NCBI GenBank assembly: GCA_965199945.1
Contig: OZ241354.1
Location: 2,542,001 to 2,606,000 of the forward strand
Source: VXYL01 sp965199945
Lineage (GTDB): Bacteria > Pseudomonadota > Gammaproteobacteria > Pseudomonadales > Azotimanducaceae
Reading direction: 5' to 3'
DNA: 64,000 bases
The translations under genes were made by a program, and so were the position numbers. How positions within the stretch are numbered: position 1 is the first letter of the stretch; each line of letters opens with the position of its first letter. The notes beneath the pieces were generated by a model, which was given only the letters and a program-made list of their open reading frames with translations, made no database searches and had not been told where the DNA came from. Positions 7,715 through 17,273 of this stretch are shown here, one piece after another.

Positions 7715-10700
7715 ATGAAGAACCTTCGCCAGCAACTCGCCCTGGGCCTGCCGAGTCCACAGGGCCTCTACGATCCGGCGCGGGAGAAGGACGCCTGCGG
7801 CGTCGGCTTCGTCTGCGACATCAAGGGGCGGGCAAGCCGCCGCATCGTCGAGACCGCCGAGCACATGAACTGCTGCATGGTGCATCGCGGCGGCCTCGGC
7901 TTCGAGGCGAACACCGGCGACGGCGCTGGCGTGCTCACGGCCTTGCCGCACAGGTTTCTGGCCAAAGTCGTCAAGGCCGCCCTCGGCGTGGAACTGCCGC
8001 CGCCCGGGCGCTACGGCGCAGGCATCGTCTTTCTGCCCCGGGACGCCGGCGAACGCGCCCGCTGCAAGGCGGTCGTCGAGCAGGAAATCGCCAGCGCCGG
8101 GCAGCGCCTGCTCGGCTGGCGCGACGTGCCGACGGCGCCGGACGCGGCGGACATCGGCAGCGCGGCGCGCGCCTCGATGCCGGCGATGGAGCAGCTGTTC
8201 ATCGCCGCCAACGGCGTGGAAGGCGATGCCCTGGAGCGCAAGCTCTATCTCATCCGCAAGGCGGCGACGCATCGGCTGCGCGGCGACGAAACGCTGACGC
8301 AGCGGCAACTGCTGTTCTTCGTGAGCCTGTCCGCCAAGGTGGTCATCTACAAGGGGATGCTCACGCCGCACCAGCTCTTCCCCTTCTATCCGGACCTGCA
8401 GGACGGCGACTACGAGTCGCATCTGGCGATGGTGCATTCGCGCTTTTCCACCAACACCTTTCCGTCCTGGGATCGCGCCCAGCCCAACCGCTTCATGAGC
8501 CACAACGGCGAAATCAACACCCTGCTCGGCAACAAGAACTGGATGAACGCCCGCCAGGGCGTGATGGAAAGCGATCTGTTCGGCGCCGACCTGGCGCGTC
8601 TGTTTCCGGTGGTCGAGGCGGACTGCTCGGATTCCGGCACCTTCGACAACGTCCTCGAGTTCCTGCTGATGACCGGCCGCACGTTGCAGGAAGCCGTGCT
8701 GATGATGATTCCCGAGGCGTGGCAGCAGGACGCCGCCATGGGTGCTGCGAAGCGCGCCTTCTACGAGTACAACTCCTGCCTGATGGAACCGTGGGACGGC
8801 CCGGCCTCCATCGCCTTCACCGACGGCACCTACATCGGCGCGGTGCTCGACCGCAACGGCCTGCGCCCCTCGCGCTACTACGTCACCGACGACGACCTGT
8901 GCATCATGGCCTCCGAGGTGGGCGTGGTGGACGTGCCGCCGGAGCGCGTGGTCGCCAAGGGCCGCTTGCAGCCGGGCAAGATCTTCCTCATCGACTTCGA
9001 CGCCGGGCGCATGATCCCGGACGAAGAAATCAAGACCGAGTGGGCGAAGCGCCGCCCCTACGGCGCATGGCTGGAACGCCAGCGGCTGGATTTGTCCGAC
9101 CTGCCCACGGCCAAGGCGTCCGGCTTGGACGAAGCGACCCTGCTGCCGCGGATGCAGGCGTTCGGCTACACCGCGGAGACGATGCAGTTCATGCTGCTGC
9201 CGCTGGTGACGGAACTGCGCGACCCCCTCGGCTCGATGGGCAACGACAGCGCCCTGGCGGTGATGTCCGACAAGCCGCGCATGTTGTACGACTACTTCAA
9301 GCAGTTGTTCGCGCAAGTCACCAACCCGGCCATCGATTCCATCCGCGAAGAAGTGGTGATGGCGCTGGAGTGCTACATCGGCCCGGAGCGCAACCTGCTG
9401 GAGGTCTCGGAAGAACACGCCCACCGCTTGCGCGCATCGCATCCCATCCTCTCGAACGAAGAGCTCGCTGCGATTCAGGCGATGAACCATCGCGGCTGGC
9501 AGTCGCGCACCCTCGACATCACCAACGAGCGCGGTTCGGGACGCGCCGGGCTGCTCGCCGCCCTCGACCGCATCTGCGCCGAGGCGAGCGCGGCGATTGC
9601 CGAGGGCATCGCCCTGCTGGTGCTCTCGGACCGCAACATCGGCGCCGAGCGCGTGCCGATCAGCGCCTTGGCCGCCACCGGCGCCGTGCATCACCACCTC
9701 GTGCGCACGACCAGCCGGACGAGGGTCGGCCTGGTGGTCGAGACCGGCGAAGCGCGGGAAGTGCATCACCACTGCCTGCTGGTGGGATTCGGCGCCGACG
9801 CGGTGAATCCCTATCTCGCCTTCGAGGCGCTGTGGGACGCGCGGCGCAACGGCTATCTGGCAGACGCCGAACATGTCGAGACCGATGCGGACGTGGTGGA
9901 GGCGTACAAGAAAGGCGTCGCCAAGGGCATGTTGAAGGTGATGGCCAAGATGGGCATCTCCACCTTGCAGTCCTACAAGGGGGCGCAGATCTTCGAGGCC
10001 GTGGGCCTTGCCGAAGACGTGGTGCGGCGCTGCTTCGCCGGCACCGCGAGCCGCGTGCAGGGCGTGGGCTTCGACGTGCTGGCGGAGGAAATGCAGCGCC
10101 GCCACGCGTTCGGCTATCCGCCCCAGGGCGTGGTGTCGCTGCCGGTGCTGCCCAATCCGGGCGACTTCCACTGGCGGCGGCACGGCGACACGCACATGTG
10201 GGATCCGGAATCCATCGCCAACTTGCAGGTGGCGGCGCGCGGCAACGACGAAGACGCCTATTGGCGCTTCGCCGCGCAGGCCAACGACGAAGCCACGCGC
10301 CGCTCCACGCTGCGCGGCCTGCTGCAGTTCAAAGAGGACGCAACACAGGAAATCCCGCTCGACGAAGTGGAGAGCGAGGGCGCCATCGTGCGCCGCTTCG
10401 CCACCGGCGCGATGAGCTTCGGCTCCATCTCCAAGGAAGCCCACGAGAGCCTGGCGATTGCCATGAACCGCATCGGCGGCAAGTCCAACACCGGCGAAGG
10501 CGGCGAAGACCCGCAGCGGTTCATTCCGCTGGAGAACGGCGACTCCAAGCGTTCGGCCATCAAGCAGGTGGCCAGCGGGCGCTTCGGCGTGACGGTGAAC
10601 TACCTGGCCAATGCGGACGAGCTGCAGATCAAGATCGTCCAAGGCGCGAAACCCGGCGAGGGCGGCGAACTGCCGGGGCGCAAGGTGGACGACACCATCG

Positions 10701-12310
10701 CCTCCATTCGCCATTCCACGCCCGGCGTGGGCCTCATCAGCCCGCCGCCGCACCACGACATCTACTCCATCGAGGACATCGCGCAGCTCATCCACGACTT
10801 GAAGAACGGCAATCCGCTGGCGCGCATCAGCGTCAAGCTGGGCGCCGCCATCGGCGTCGGCACCGTTGCCGCGGGGGTGGTGAAGGCGCGCACGGACCAC
10901 CTGGTGATCGCCGGCGACAGCGGCGGCACCGGCGCTTCGCCGCTCACCTCCATCAAACACGCCGGCGTGCCTTGGGAACTCGGCATCGCCGAGACGCACC
11001 AGACGCTGGTGATGAACAACCTGCGCTCGCGGGTGGTGCTGCAAACCGACGGCCAGTTGAAGACCGGGCGCGACGTGGCCATCGCCGCCCTGCTCGGCGC
11101 CGAGGAGTTCGGCTTCGCCACCGCGCCCTTGATCGCGCTCGGCTGCATCATGATGCGCAAGTGCCATCTGAACACCTGCCCGGTGGGCATCGCCACCCAG
11201 GACCCGCAACTGCGGGCGAAGTTCGCCGGCGCGCCGGAGCACGTCGTCAACTACTTCTTCATGGTGGCCAAGGAACTGCGCCGCATCATGGCCAAGCTCG
11301 GCCTGCGCACGGTGAACGAGATGATCGGCCGCGCCGACCTGCTGCAAGCGGATGCAGCGGTGGCGCATTGGAAGGCGAAGGGCCTGGACTTCTCCGCCGT
11401 GCTCGCCAAAGCGCCCGAGCCGGAGAACTGCCTGGGCGTGTACCGCATCCACGACCAGGACCACGGCTTGGCGAACGCCTTGGACAACAAGCTGATCGAA
11501 CTGGCGGAACCGGCGATTGCGCGCGGCGAGCCAGTGCGTTGCGAGCTGCCGATCGTGAACGTCAACCGCGTGGTCGGCGGCATGCTCTCCAACCACATCG
11601 TGGGTCGCGTCGGCCCGCGGATGCTTCCCGACGGCGCCATCCACTTCAAGTTCGCCGGCAGCGCCGGCCAGAGCTTCGGCGCTTGGCTGGCCAAGGGCGT
11701 GACGATGGAAGTGGAAGGCGACGCCAACGACTACGTGGGCAAGGGGCTCTCCGGCGGGAGGCTGATCGTCTATCCGCCCAAGGCCAGCCGGTTCCAAGCG
11801 GAAAGCCAGATCCTCATCGGCAACGTCGTCCTCTACGGCGCCACCTCCGGCGAGTGCTTCTTCCGCGGCATCGCCGCCGAGCGCTTCTGCGTCCGCAACA
11901 GCGGCGCCAACGCCGTGGTGGAGGGCGTCGGCGACCACGGCTGCGAATACATGACCGGCGGGCGCGTGGTCGTGCTCGGCCCCACCGGCCGCAACTTCGC
12001 CGCCGGCATGAGCGGCGGCATCGCCTACGTGCTCGACGAAGACGCCACGTTCGCCGAACGCTGCAACCCGGCGCTGGTGGATCTGGAACCGCTCGTCGCC
12101 GACGCAGACGAGCGGGAACTGCGCACGCTCGTCGAGAAGCACTTGCAGTACACCGGCTCCGCCGTCGCGCAACGGCTGATGGACGATTGGCAGGGCGCGG
12201 TCGGCTGGTTCGTGAAAGTGATGCCCAGGGACTACAAGCGCGTCCTCGACGGTCGCAGGGCGGCCCTGGCGGAACACCGCGTTCTAGAACCCGCAGCAAG
12301 CGGTGGTTGA
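7715..12310 (+). CDS. gltB: glutamate synthase large (alpha) subunit
   Basis: The protein has about 1531 residues, the expected length. It takes glutamine and 2-oxoglutarate to two glutamates with GltD as electron donor. The ATG at 7715 (MKNLRQQLALG) is preferred over ATG 7685 because a purine-rich AAGAGAGA lies just upstream. The N-terminal class II amidotransferase begins at the maturation site KDA-CGVGFV. The FMN-binding synthase domain carries the 3Fe-4S cysteines CIMMRKCHLNTC. The C-terminal beta-helix is present (GGRLIVYPP, GEXFFRG-type repeats). The partner gltD does not follow directly: a nuclease-like gene is inserted between them. Confidence 0.97.
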   Translation: MKNLRQQLALGLPSPQGLYDPAREKDACGVGFVCDIKGRASRRIVETAEHMNCCMVHRGGLGFEANTGDGAGVLTALPHRFLAKVVKAALGVELPPPGRYGAGIVFLPRDAGERARCKAVVEQEIASAGQRLLGWRDVPTAPDAADIGSAARASMPAMEQLFIAANGVEGDALERKLYLIRKAATHRLRGDETLTQRQLLFFVSLSAKVVIYKGMLTPHQLFPFYPDLQDGDYESHLAMVHSRFSTNTFPSWDRAQPNRFMSHNGEINTLLGNKNWMNARQGVMESDLFGADLARLFPVVEADCSDSGTFDNVLEFLLMTGRTLQEAVLMMIPEAWQQDAAMGAAKRAFYEYNSCLMEPWDGPASIAFTDGTYIGAVLDRNGLRPSRYYVTDDDLCIMASEVGVVDVPPERVVAKGRLQPGKIFLIDFDAGRMIPDEEIKTEWAKRRPYGAWLERQRLDLSDLPTAKASGLDEATLLPRMQAFGYTAETMQFMLLPLVTELRDPLGSMGNDSALAVMSDKPRMLYDYFKQLFAQVTNPAIDSIREEVVMALECYIGPERNLLEVSEEHAHRLRASHPILSNEELAAIQAMNHRGWQSRTLDITNERGSGRAGLLAALDRICAEASAAIAEGIALLVLSDRNIGAERVPISALAATGAVHHHLVRTTSRTRVGLVVETGEAREVHHHCLLVGFGADAVNPYLAFEALWDARRNGYLADAEHVETDADVVEAYKKGVAKGMLKVMAKMGISTLQSYKGAQIFEAVGLAEDVVRRCFAGTASRVQGVGFDVLAEEMQRRHAFGYPPQGVVSLPVLPNPGDFHWRRHGDTHMWDPESIANLQVAARGNDEDAYWRFAAQANDEATRRSTLRGLLQFKEDATQEIPLDEVESEGAIVRRFATGAMSFGSISKEAHESLAIAMNRIGGKSNTGEGGEDPQRFIPLENGDSKRSAIKQVASGRFGVTVNYLANADELQIKIVQGAKPGEGGELPGRKVDDTIASIRHSTPGVGLISPPPHHDIYSIEDIAQLIHDLKNGNPLARISVKLGAAIGVGTVAAGVVKARTDHLVIAGDSGGTGASPLTSIKHAGVPWELGIAETHQTLVMNNLRSRVVLQTDGQLKTGRDVAIAALLGAEEFGFATAPLIALGCIMMRKCHLNTCPVGIATQDPQLRAKFAGAPEHVVNYFFMVAKELRRIMAKLGLRTVNEMIGRADLLQADAAVAHWKAKGLDFSAVLAKAPEPENCLGVYRIHDQDHGLANALDNKLIELAEPAIARGEPVRCELPIVNVNRVVGGMLSNHIVGRVGPRMLPDGAIHFKFAGSAGQSFGAWLAKGVTMEVEGDANDYVGKGLSGGRLIVYPPKASRFQAESQILIGNVVLYGATSGECFFRGIAAERFCVRNSGANAVVEGVGDHGCEYMTGGRVVVLGPTGRNFAAGMSGGIAYVLDEDATFAERCNPALVDLEPLVADADERELRTLVEKHLQYTGSAVAQRLMDDWQGAVGWFVKVMPRDYKRVLDGRRAALAEHRVLEPAASGG

Positions 12311-12324
12311 CGAGGGGAGACCGG

Positions 12325-13374
12325 ATGGTGCAGTCCATACAACCGTTGCACGGTGGCAACAAAGGCCACATCAAGACGCTCGAGGACATCCGGCAATATG
12401 TCGACTCCACGCCGGCCTTGACTGTGGAGGATCTCAAGTCTTGGTACAGCAAGCAGTACAATGCTCCGTCTAAGGTAAGTAGGCCGTACATCAATTCGCT
12501 CATCAACTCTGGCCTTTTGAAGAAATATGACGACGGCCGCATCGAATGCACGTTCCCTAGGGGGAGGAACCGGGATCGTCGAGTAGTCGAGATCATCAAT
12601 GAAAACGTGGTCTACGTCTTGGAGATGTTGAGGGACGCTCGCGATGGGAAAACGGTGGAAGAGCTGTACGAGCTTGGTACGGAGTGCGGACTGACGGGCG
12701 ATACAACAAATCAAATCCAAAAGCGCAGGGGGTGGTTGGAATCCGCTCAGTTCTTGGAACGACGTAGAGACGGCAAGCTATACGCTACCTCTCGCGGTCA
12801 GGAGCTTGTACGCAAACACTTCCCCGAGTCGGTCGACGATGCTCGTAACTATGCTAAGGAGAACCCTAGCCTCGCCGCTGTCGGTCAAACTGTCCAAGAT
12901 GCGGAGTTTGGCGGACCGGGTGAAGGGCCGAGTCACAAGACCTTGAAGGAATATATCCACGAAGTTGCTGCGAGAGTATGCAAGGCTAGGGTGAAGAGGC
13001 GTCAGATGGAATACCCGCTCAAGAGCGGCGACAGTGTGGACGTCTCCGCTTGGAACGCGAGGAAGATCTGGCACATCGAGGTCAAGTCACACACGTCAAA
13101 TGACAAGGACATAGAACGAGGGATCTACCAGTCGATCAAGTACGCTGCTGCTGGCGAAGCGGAGGTGAAGGCGGGGAACCCTGCCGAAAGAGACCCCCAT
13201 TCCGTGTCCGACGACCAGCTGCACTTTCCGTCCAAGGTGGAATCGTTGCTTGTCGTCGAGATCAAGGTCTCCCGGAAGCTCCGCGAGCTTGCGGACAAGC
13301 TGGGTGTTCGCGTCTACACACTATGTGCTTCCATGAGGCGCGAGTTGGACGAGCTGAGGGCAGCCAATGGGTAA
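12325..13374 (+). CDS. PD-(D/E)XK nuclease-like protein inserted between gltB and gltD
   Basis: The protein has 349 residues; its start at ATG 12325 lies 14 bases after the gltB stop and has GGGGAGA upstream. Residues 15-80 and 90-165 look like two winged-helix units (VSRPYINSLINSGLLKKYDD; TTNQIQKRRGWLESAQFLE). The C-terminal part has D239, then IEVK with E252 and K254, then a helix with Q269 (IYQSIKYAAAGE). That is the D-ExK-Q arrangement of PD-(D/E)XK endonucleases such as Mrr-like or restriction-related enzymes. Its base composition and codon use are visibly less GC-rich than in gltB and gltD. It overlaps gltD by 8 bases (ATGGGTAA). I infer an acquired defence-type nuclease; no cognate methylase is nearby. 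The family itself is not recognised. Confidence 0.8.
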   Translation: MVQSIQPLHGGNKGHIKTLEDIRQYVDSTPALTVEDLKSWYSKQYNAPSKVSRPYINSLINSGLLKKYDDGRIECTFPRGRNRDRRVVEIINENVVYVLEMLRDARDGKTVEELYELGTECGLTGDTTNQIQKRRGWLESAQFLERRRDGKLYATSRGQELVRKHFPESVDDARNYAKENPSLAAVGQTVQDAEFGGPGEGPSHKTLKEYIHEVAARVCKARVKRRQMEYPLKSGDSVDVSAWNARKIWHIEVKSHTSNDKDIERGIYQSIKYAAAGEAEVKAGNPAERDPHSVSDDQLHFPSKVESLLVVEIKVSRKLRELADKLGVRVYTLCASMRRELDELRAANG

Positions 13375-14845
13375 GCCGACCGGCTTCAAGGAGTTCGAGC
13401 GCGACGCGGCGCCGTATCGCAATGCGGTGGAGCGCATTGCGGACTTCGAGGAGATCTACACGGCGCACGATGTCGAGCGGCTGACCACCCAGGCATCCCG
13501 CTGCATGGACTGCGGCGTGCCGTTCTGCCAGGCGCCGGACATGGCGCATGGGCGCAGCGGCTGTCCGATCCACAATCTGATTCCGGAATGGAACGATCTC
13601 GTCTACCGCGGGCACTGGCGGGACGCGCTGGATCGCCTGCACAAGACGAACAACTTCCCGGAGTTCACGGGCCGCGTCTGCCCGGCGCCCTGCGAAGGTT
13701 CCTGCGTGCTCGGCATCACCGATCCGGCGGTGACCATCAAGAACATCGAGATGGCCATCATCGACCGCGGCTTCGAGGAAGGCTGGGTGGTGGCCAAGCC
13801 CCCCGAATCCCGCACGGGAAAGAAGGTCGTGGTGGTCGGCTCCGGCCCGGCGGGATTGGCCGCTGCCGCCCAGCTCAACAAGGCTGGCCATGCGGTGACG
13901 GTGTACGAACGCGCGGACCGCATCGGCGGCCTGCTGATGTACGGCATCCCCAACATGAAGCTGGACAAGGGCATCGTGCAGCGGCGGGTGGACCTCATGG
14001 CCGCGGAGGGCGTGGAGTTCGTGGTGAACGCCGACGTCGGTGCCGGCGACGCCGGTTCGGTCTCTGTCGCGGAGCTGGCGGAACGCGCCGATGCGCTGCT
14101 GCTCGCCACCGGCGCCACGGTGCCGAACAACCTGCCGATTCCGGGCCGCGACCTCGACGGCGTGCATTTCGCCATGGAGTTCCTCGGCGCCAACACCAAG
14201 AGCCTGCTCGACAGCAACCACGAAGACGGCGCCTACATCGACGCCAAAGGCAGGAACGTCGTCGTCATCGGCGGCGGCGACACCGGCACGGACTGCATCG
14301 GCACGGCCATGCGCCACGGCTGCAAGACGCTGACGAATTTCGAGATTGTTCCCGAACCGGTTGCCGAGCGCGCCGCCGACAATCCCTGGCCCACGTGGCC
14401 CTTCATCGCGCGCGTGGACTACGGCCACGAAGAAGCGGCCGCCAAGTTCAACGCGGACCCGCGCGTGTACCGCACCTCGGCTGTCGAGTTCCGCGGCAAC
14501 GGCGACGGCCGAGTCGTCTCGTTGCTGGCAGCGGATTTCGAAATGGCGGACGGCCGCTTCTCCAAGGTGGAGGGTTCGGAGAAAGCGTGGGACGCCGATC
14601 TGGTGCTGCTGGCGATGGGCTTTCGCGGCCCCGAGCAGGCGGTGAGCGACGCCCTCGGGCTGGAACTGGACGCCCGCTCGAACTACAAGGCGCAGAAGGG
14701 CGCCTACCGCACCAGCCACCCCAAGGTCTTCGCCGCCGGCGACTGCCGCAGCGGCCAGTCCCTCGTCGTGCGCGCCATCAACGAAGGCCGCGAAGCCGCG
14801 CGGGAAATCGACCGGGCATTGATGGGTGCGACCGAATTGCCGTGA
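13367..14845 (+). CDS. gltD: glutamate synthase small (beta) subunit
   Basis: The protein has 492 residues, the normal length. It supplies electrons from NADPH through FAD and 4Fe-4S clusters to GltB. Cysteine motifs are CMDCGVPFCQ, CPIHN and CPAPCEGSCVLGI. The FAD-binding motif is VVVVGSGPAGLAAAAQL, and the NADPH-binding motif is VVVIGGGDTGTDCIG. The start ATG 13367 overlaps the stop of the inserted nuclease-like gene by 8 bases. The gltD stop overlaps the GTG start of the first gene of the membrane-protein array (GTGA at 14842-14845). Confidence 0.97.
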   Translation: MGKPTGFKEFERDAAPYRNAVERIADFEEIYTAHDVERLTTQASRCMDCGVPFCQAPDMAHGRSGCPIHNLIPEWNDLVYRGHWRDALDRLHKTNNFPEFTGRVCPAPCEGSCVLGITDPAVTIKNIEMAIIDRGFEEGWVVAKPPESRTGKKVVVVGSGPAGLAAAAQLNKAGHAVTVYERADRIGGLLMYGIPNMKLDKGIVQRRVDLMAAEGVEFVVNADVGAGDAGSVSVAELAERADALLLATGATVPNNLPIPGRDLDGVHFAMEFLGANTKSLLDSNHEDGAYIDAKGRNVVVIGGGDTGTDCIGTAMRHGCKTLTNFEIVPEPVAERAADNPWPTWPFIARVDYGHEEAAAKFNADPRVYRTSAVEFRGNGDGRVVSLLAADFEMADGRFSKVEGSEKAWDADLVLLAMGFRGPEQAVSDALGLELDARSNYKAQKGAYRTSHPKVFAAGDCRSGQSLVVRAINEGREAAREIDRALMGATELP

Positions 14846-16740
14846 GCGGCGCGTCTTCGGGGAGCAGCCGCACCCTCCCGCCATCTGGCCTCCGCCCGCG
14901 TTGGCTAGTCGCCGCCGGCAGTCTGGCGCCCTTGCGCTTTGCCCCGTTCGCGCTGTTCGTCGTCGGCGTCCTGGCCTTCGGGGCCGCCTTCGCCTGGTAC
15001 ACGCTGGATCGCTTCGACCTCCTCAACCTGATCCGCGACGGCTTCAAGGACGACGCGTTCTACTACTTCCAGATCGCCCACCACATGGCCGAGGGGCGGT
15101 TCTCGACCTTCGACGGCATCGCGCGCACCAACGGCTACCACCCGCTGTGGATGTTCGCGATCACGCCCTTCTATTGGCTGTTCGACAAGACCGAGGCGCT
15201 GTTCGCCATCAAGGCGGCGGAGATCATGCTGCTCGCTGGCGGCGTGGCATTGGTCGCCGGCGCGGCGCGCGTGGCGCGGCTGCCGTGGATTCTGTTGTTC
15301 GCCGTTCTGCCGGCGCTCTATGTGCGCAGCGGCATGCTGTGGGGCATGGAGGCCGCCTTGGTGTTGTTCGCGCTGGGGCTGCTGATGCTGGCCGCGTGCC
15401 TCTTCGCGACCGATCCGGCGCGGTGGCGCTGGCCGCTCGCGGCGGTTGTATTCGCGCTGCCTTGGGTGCGTCTGGAATGCGTCGTCGCGGTGGCAGTGGC
15501 GGGCGCACTGTGCTTCCTCGAGTGGTCGGGTCGATTCTCGTGTTCTCCCTCAGCCGTTGCCAAGGGCTCTTCCTCGCCATCCTCGCCCGAGGACGCGGGT
15601 CTCCTGCGCTTGCGGCTGCCGGGCGCAGTGCCACTTGCCGCCGCGATCGCCGGCGTCCTCGTCTACTTCGCCTACAACGGCATCGTCTTCGGCGGCATCG
15701 TGCCGGTGAGCGGAGCAATCAAGGCGCTCTGGTCGCAGGTCGGGTGGCGCAAGGATGGCGGCTACGACTTGGCGGAGAGCTTCCATGGCATCGCGCGTTC
15801 GCGGGCCTTCGACGACGAGGTCTTGATCGCGCTCGAGGTCTGCGTCTACGCGTTTCTGGTCTGGCGGCTCTCCCGCCGTTTCCACAGCCGCGAGGGCGGG
15901 CTGCTGCTGGCCTTCATGGTGGGCGTGTCGGGCTTGGCGACTTGCCACTTGGCCCAATTCGCGTGGAACGTGCTCTTCATGCATCCAGACGTCGGACTGA
16001 GGAACTGGTACTTCGCCCCAGGCTATCTGCTGGGGACGCTCGTCGTTCCGGTGCGGTGCTTCGTCGGCATCTACCTCCTGCGCTGCATCCTCGGGCGGAG
16101 ACTGCCCCGCGCAACCGACGCCCTGTGCTTGGTCGCGGTCGTCGCGGCCGGCGCGGCTTGTCTTGCCCATGTCGACTTTGCCAAGCCGTTTCGAGTCGTC
16201 GATTCGAAACGGGAGTCGCTGGATCACGGCCCGCTCGTTCATCGGTACATGGGCGCTGTGGTCATGGGCCGCTTGCTGCCGAAGGATGCGCTGGTTGGCG
16301 CTTGGAACAGCGGCATCGTCGGGTACTTCTCGGGCCGCAAGGTCATGAACCTGGACGGACTGGTCAACTCCTACGGCTACAAGCGCACATTGGAAGACGG
16401 CGGCTTCGACTACCAGCGGGTCGACTACGGGCGGCTTGGAGTGTCCTACATCGGCGACGTCTACTTCAGCACGGTCTATGCGGAGAGGCCCAGCGGCTAC
16501 CGTCCCTTGTTTCAGTTGCACCAGACTCCCCGCGATCACCGACACGACTACCACATCGCGCTCTATTTCAAGGTCCATGACCTCTCGCATGATGGACCGG
16601 CCAATACACGGCGGACGGCCGTATTTGGGCGGGCGACATCCCACTCGATCTTCCGCGGACGGCGCAAGGCGTCGGGCTCTTGGTGGGGCCCGGCACGGCG
16701 CAGGCGTTCGCCACGGAATGCGCTGCGGACGAAGTGGTGA
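14842..16740 (+). CDS. array copy 1: GT-C-like membrane protein, frameshifted before its module
   Basis: The GTG start at 14842 overlaps the gltD stop (GTGA); no strong ribosome binding site is visible here, so translation probably depends on coupling to gltD. The 632-residue product has a first membrane segment near residues 35-57, then DDAFYYFQIAHHMAEG, ARTNGYHPLWMF and many further membrane segments up to VMNLDGLVNSYGYKR. Homology to the other copies ends near 16590 (HIALYFKVHDLSH). After that a deletion joins the membrane part directly to the end of a module in the wrong frame. The last ~50 residues are therefore a nonsense tail rich in Arg and Ser, ending at 16740. The function of the family is inferred: a lipid-linked sugar transferase of the inner membrane. 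Confidence 0.8.
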   Translation: MSGASSGSSRTLPPSGLRPRWLVAAGSLAPLRFAPFALFVVGVLAFGAAFAWYTLDRFDLLNLIRDGFKDDAFYYFQIAHHMAEGRFSTFDGIARTNGYHPLWMFAITPFYWLFDKTEALFAIKAAEIMLLAGGVALVAGAARVARLPWILLFAVLPALYVRSGMLWGMEAALVLFALGLLMLAACLFATDPARWRWPLAAVVFALPWVRLECVVAVAVAGALCFLEWSGRFSCSPSAVAKGSSSPSSPEDAGLLRLRLPGAVPLAAAIAGVLVYFAYNGIVFGGIVPVSGAIKALWSQVGWRKDGGYDLAESFHGIARSRAFDDEVLIALEVCVYAFLVWRLSRRFHSREGGLLLAFMVGVSGLATCHLAQFAWNVLFMHPDVGLRNWYFAPGYLLGTLVVPVRCFVGIYLLRCILGRRLPRATDALCLVAVVAAGAACLAHVDFAKPFRVVDSKRESLDHGPLVHRYMGAVVMGRLLPKDALVGAWNSGIVGYFSGRKVMNLDGLVNSYGYKRTLEDGGFDYQRVDYGRLGVSYIGDVYFSTVYAERPSGYRPLFQLHQTPRDHRHDYHIALYFKVHDLSHDGPANTRRTAVFGRATSHSIFRGRRKASGSWWGPARRRRSPRNALRTKW

Positions 16741-17273
16741 CGTGGACCTTCGGCGCGACGTTCGGGGCGGTCGGCACGTGGACGAGAAGGGCGGACGGTT
16801 CATGCAGCAACGTCGTCGCACTGCCGGACGGCCACTCTCAGCCGGTGCGCGCGCGACGCGCGGCATGGCGCGAAGCCGTCGCCGGTCTGAGCGGAGGCCG
16901 CCCGCCGGCGATCCGGGGCGACTCGGCGCACCCTGGCGGATTCGACGTCTGGCTCGCGGGCGGCGCCTTGATCTACGCGCGGGAGGCCTGCGGGCAAGCG
17001 GATGCGGAGACGCCGTTCTTCCTGCATCTGGTGCCGGCCGGGGACGACTTCGACGACGGCAGAGCGCCGCTCGGCTACAACAACGCCGATTTCATGCTGG
17101 AGCGTCACGGCGGCTGGTCCGGCGAGGACGGGAGCCCTTGTCTGGCGAGGGTTCCCTTGCCGCGCTATGGCATCGCCGAGATCAGGACCGGGCAGTACAT
17201 GGTGGAGGAGAGTTTCCGCCGGGTCTGGGAAGGCGCAATCGGCCGCGACCGGCTGACGACGGAGGGGGCTTGA
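16593..17273 (+). pseudogene. out-of-frame C-terminal module of array copy 1
   Basis: In the third frame, after a stop at 16590-16592, the sequence encodes the end of one module (T-G-Q-Y-T-A-D-G-R-I-W-A-G) and then one complete module with all four cysteines (ATECAADEVVTWTFG, ADGSCSN, YAREACGQADAETPFFLH, GSPCLARVPLP). It ends with the family's terminal TTEGA. It can be translated only after a frameshift or from an internal start; a TTG at 16680 is possible but has no good ribosome binding site. Its last codons contain the GGAGG that serves array copy 2, so its 3' end may be kept for coupling. Confidence 0.75.

Noticed and set aside
5411..12277. A 2288-codon open frame on the minus strand across gltB
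   Set aside because: It is the antisense of gltB and joins the real TolC-like gene by chance. GC-rich codon bias keeps antisense frames open. Only its last part, from 7090 down to 5411, is a gene.
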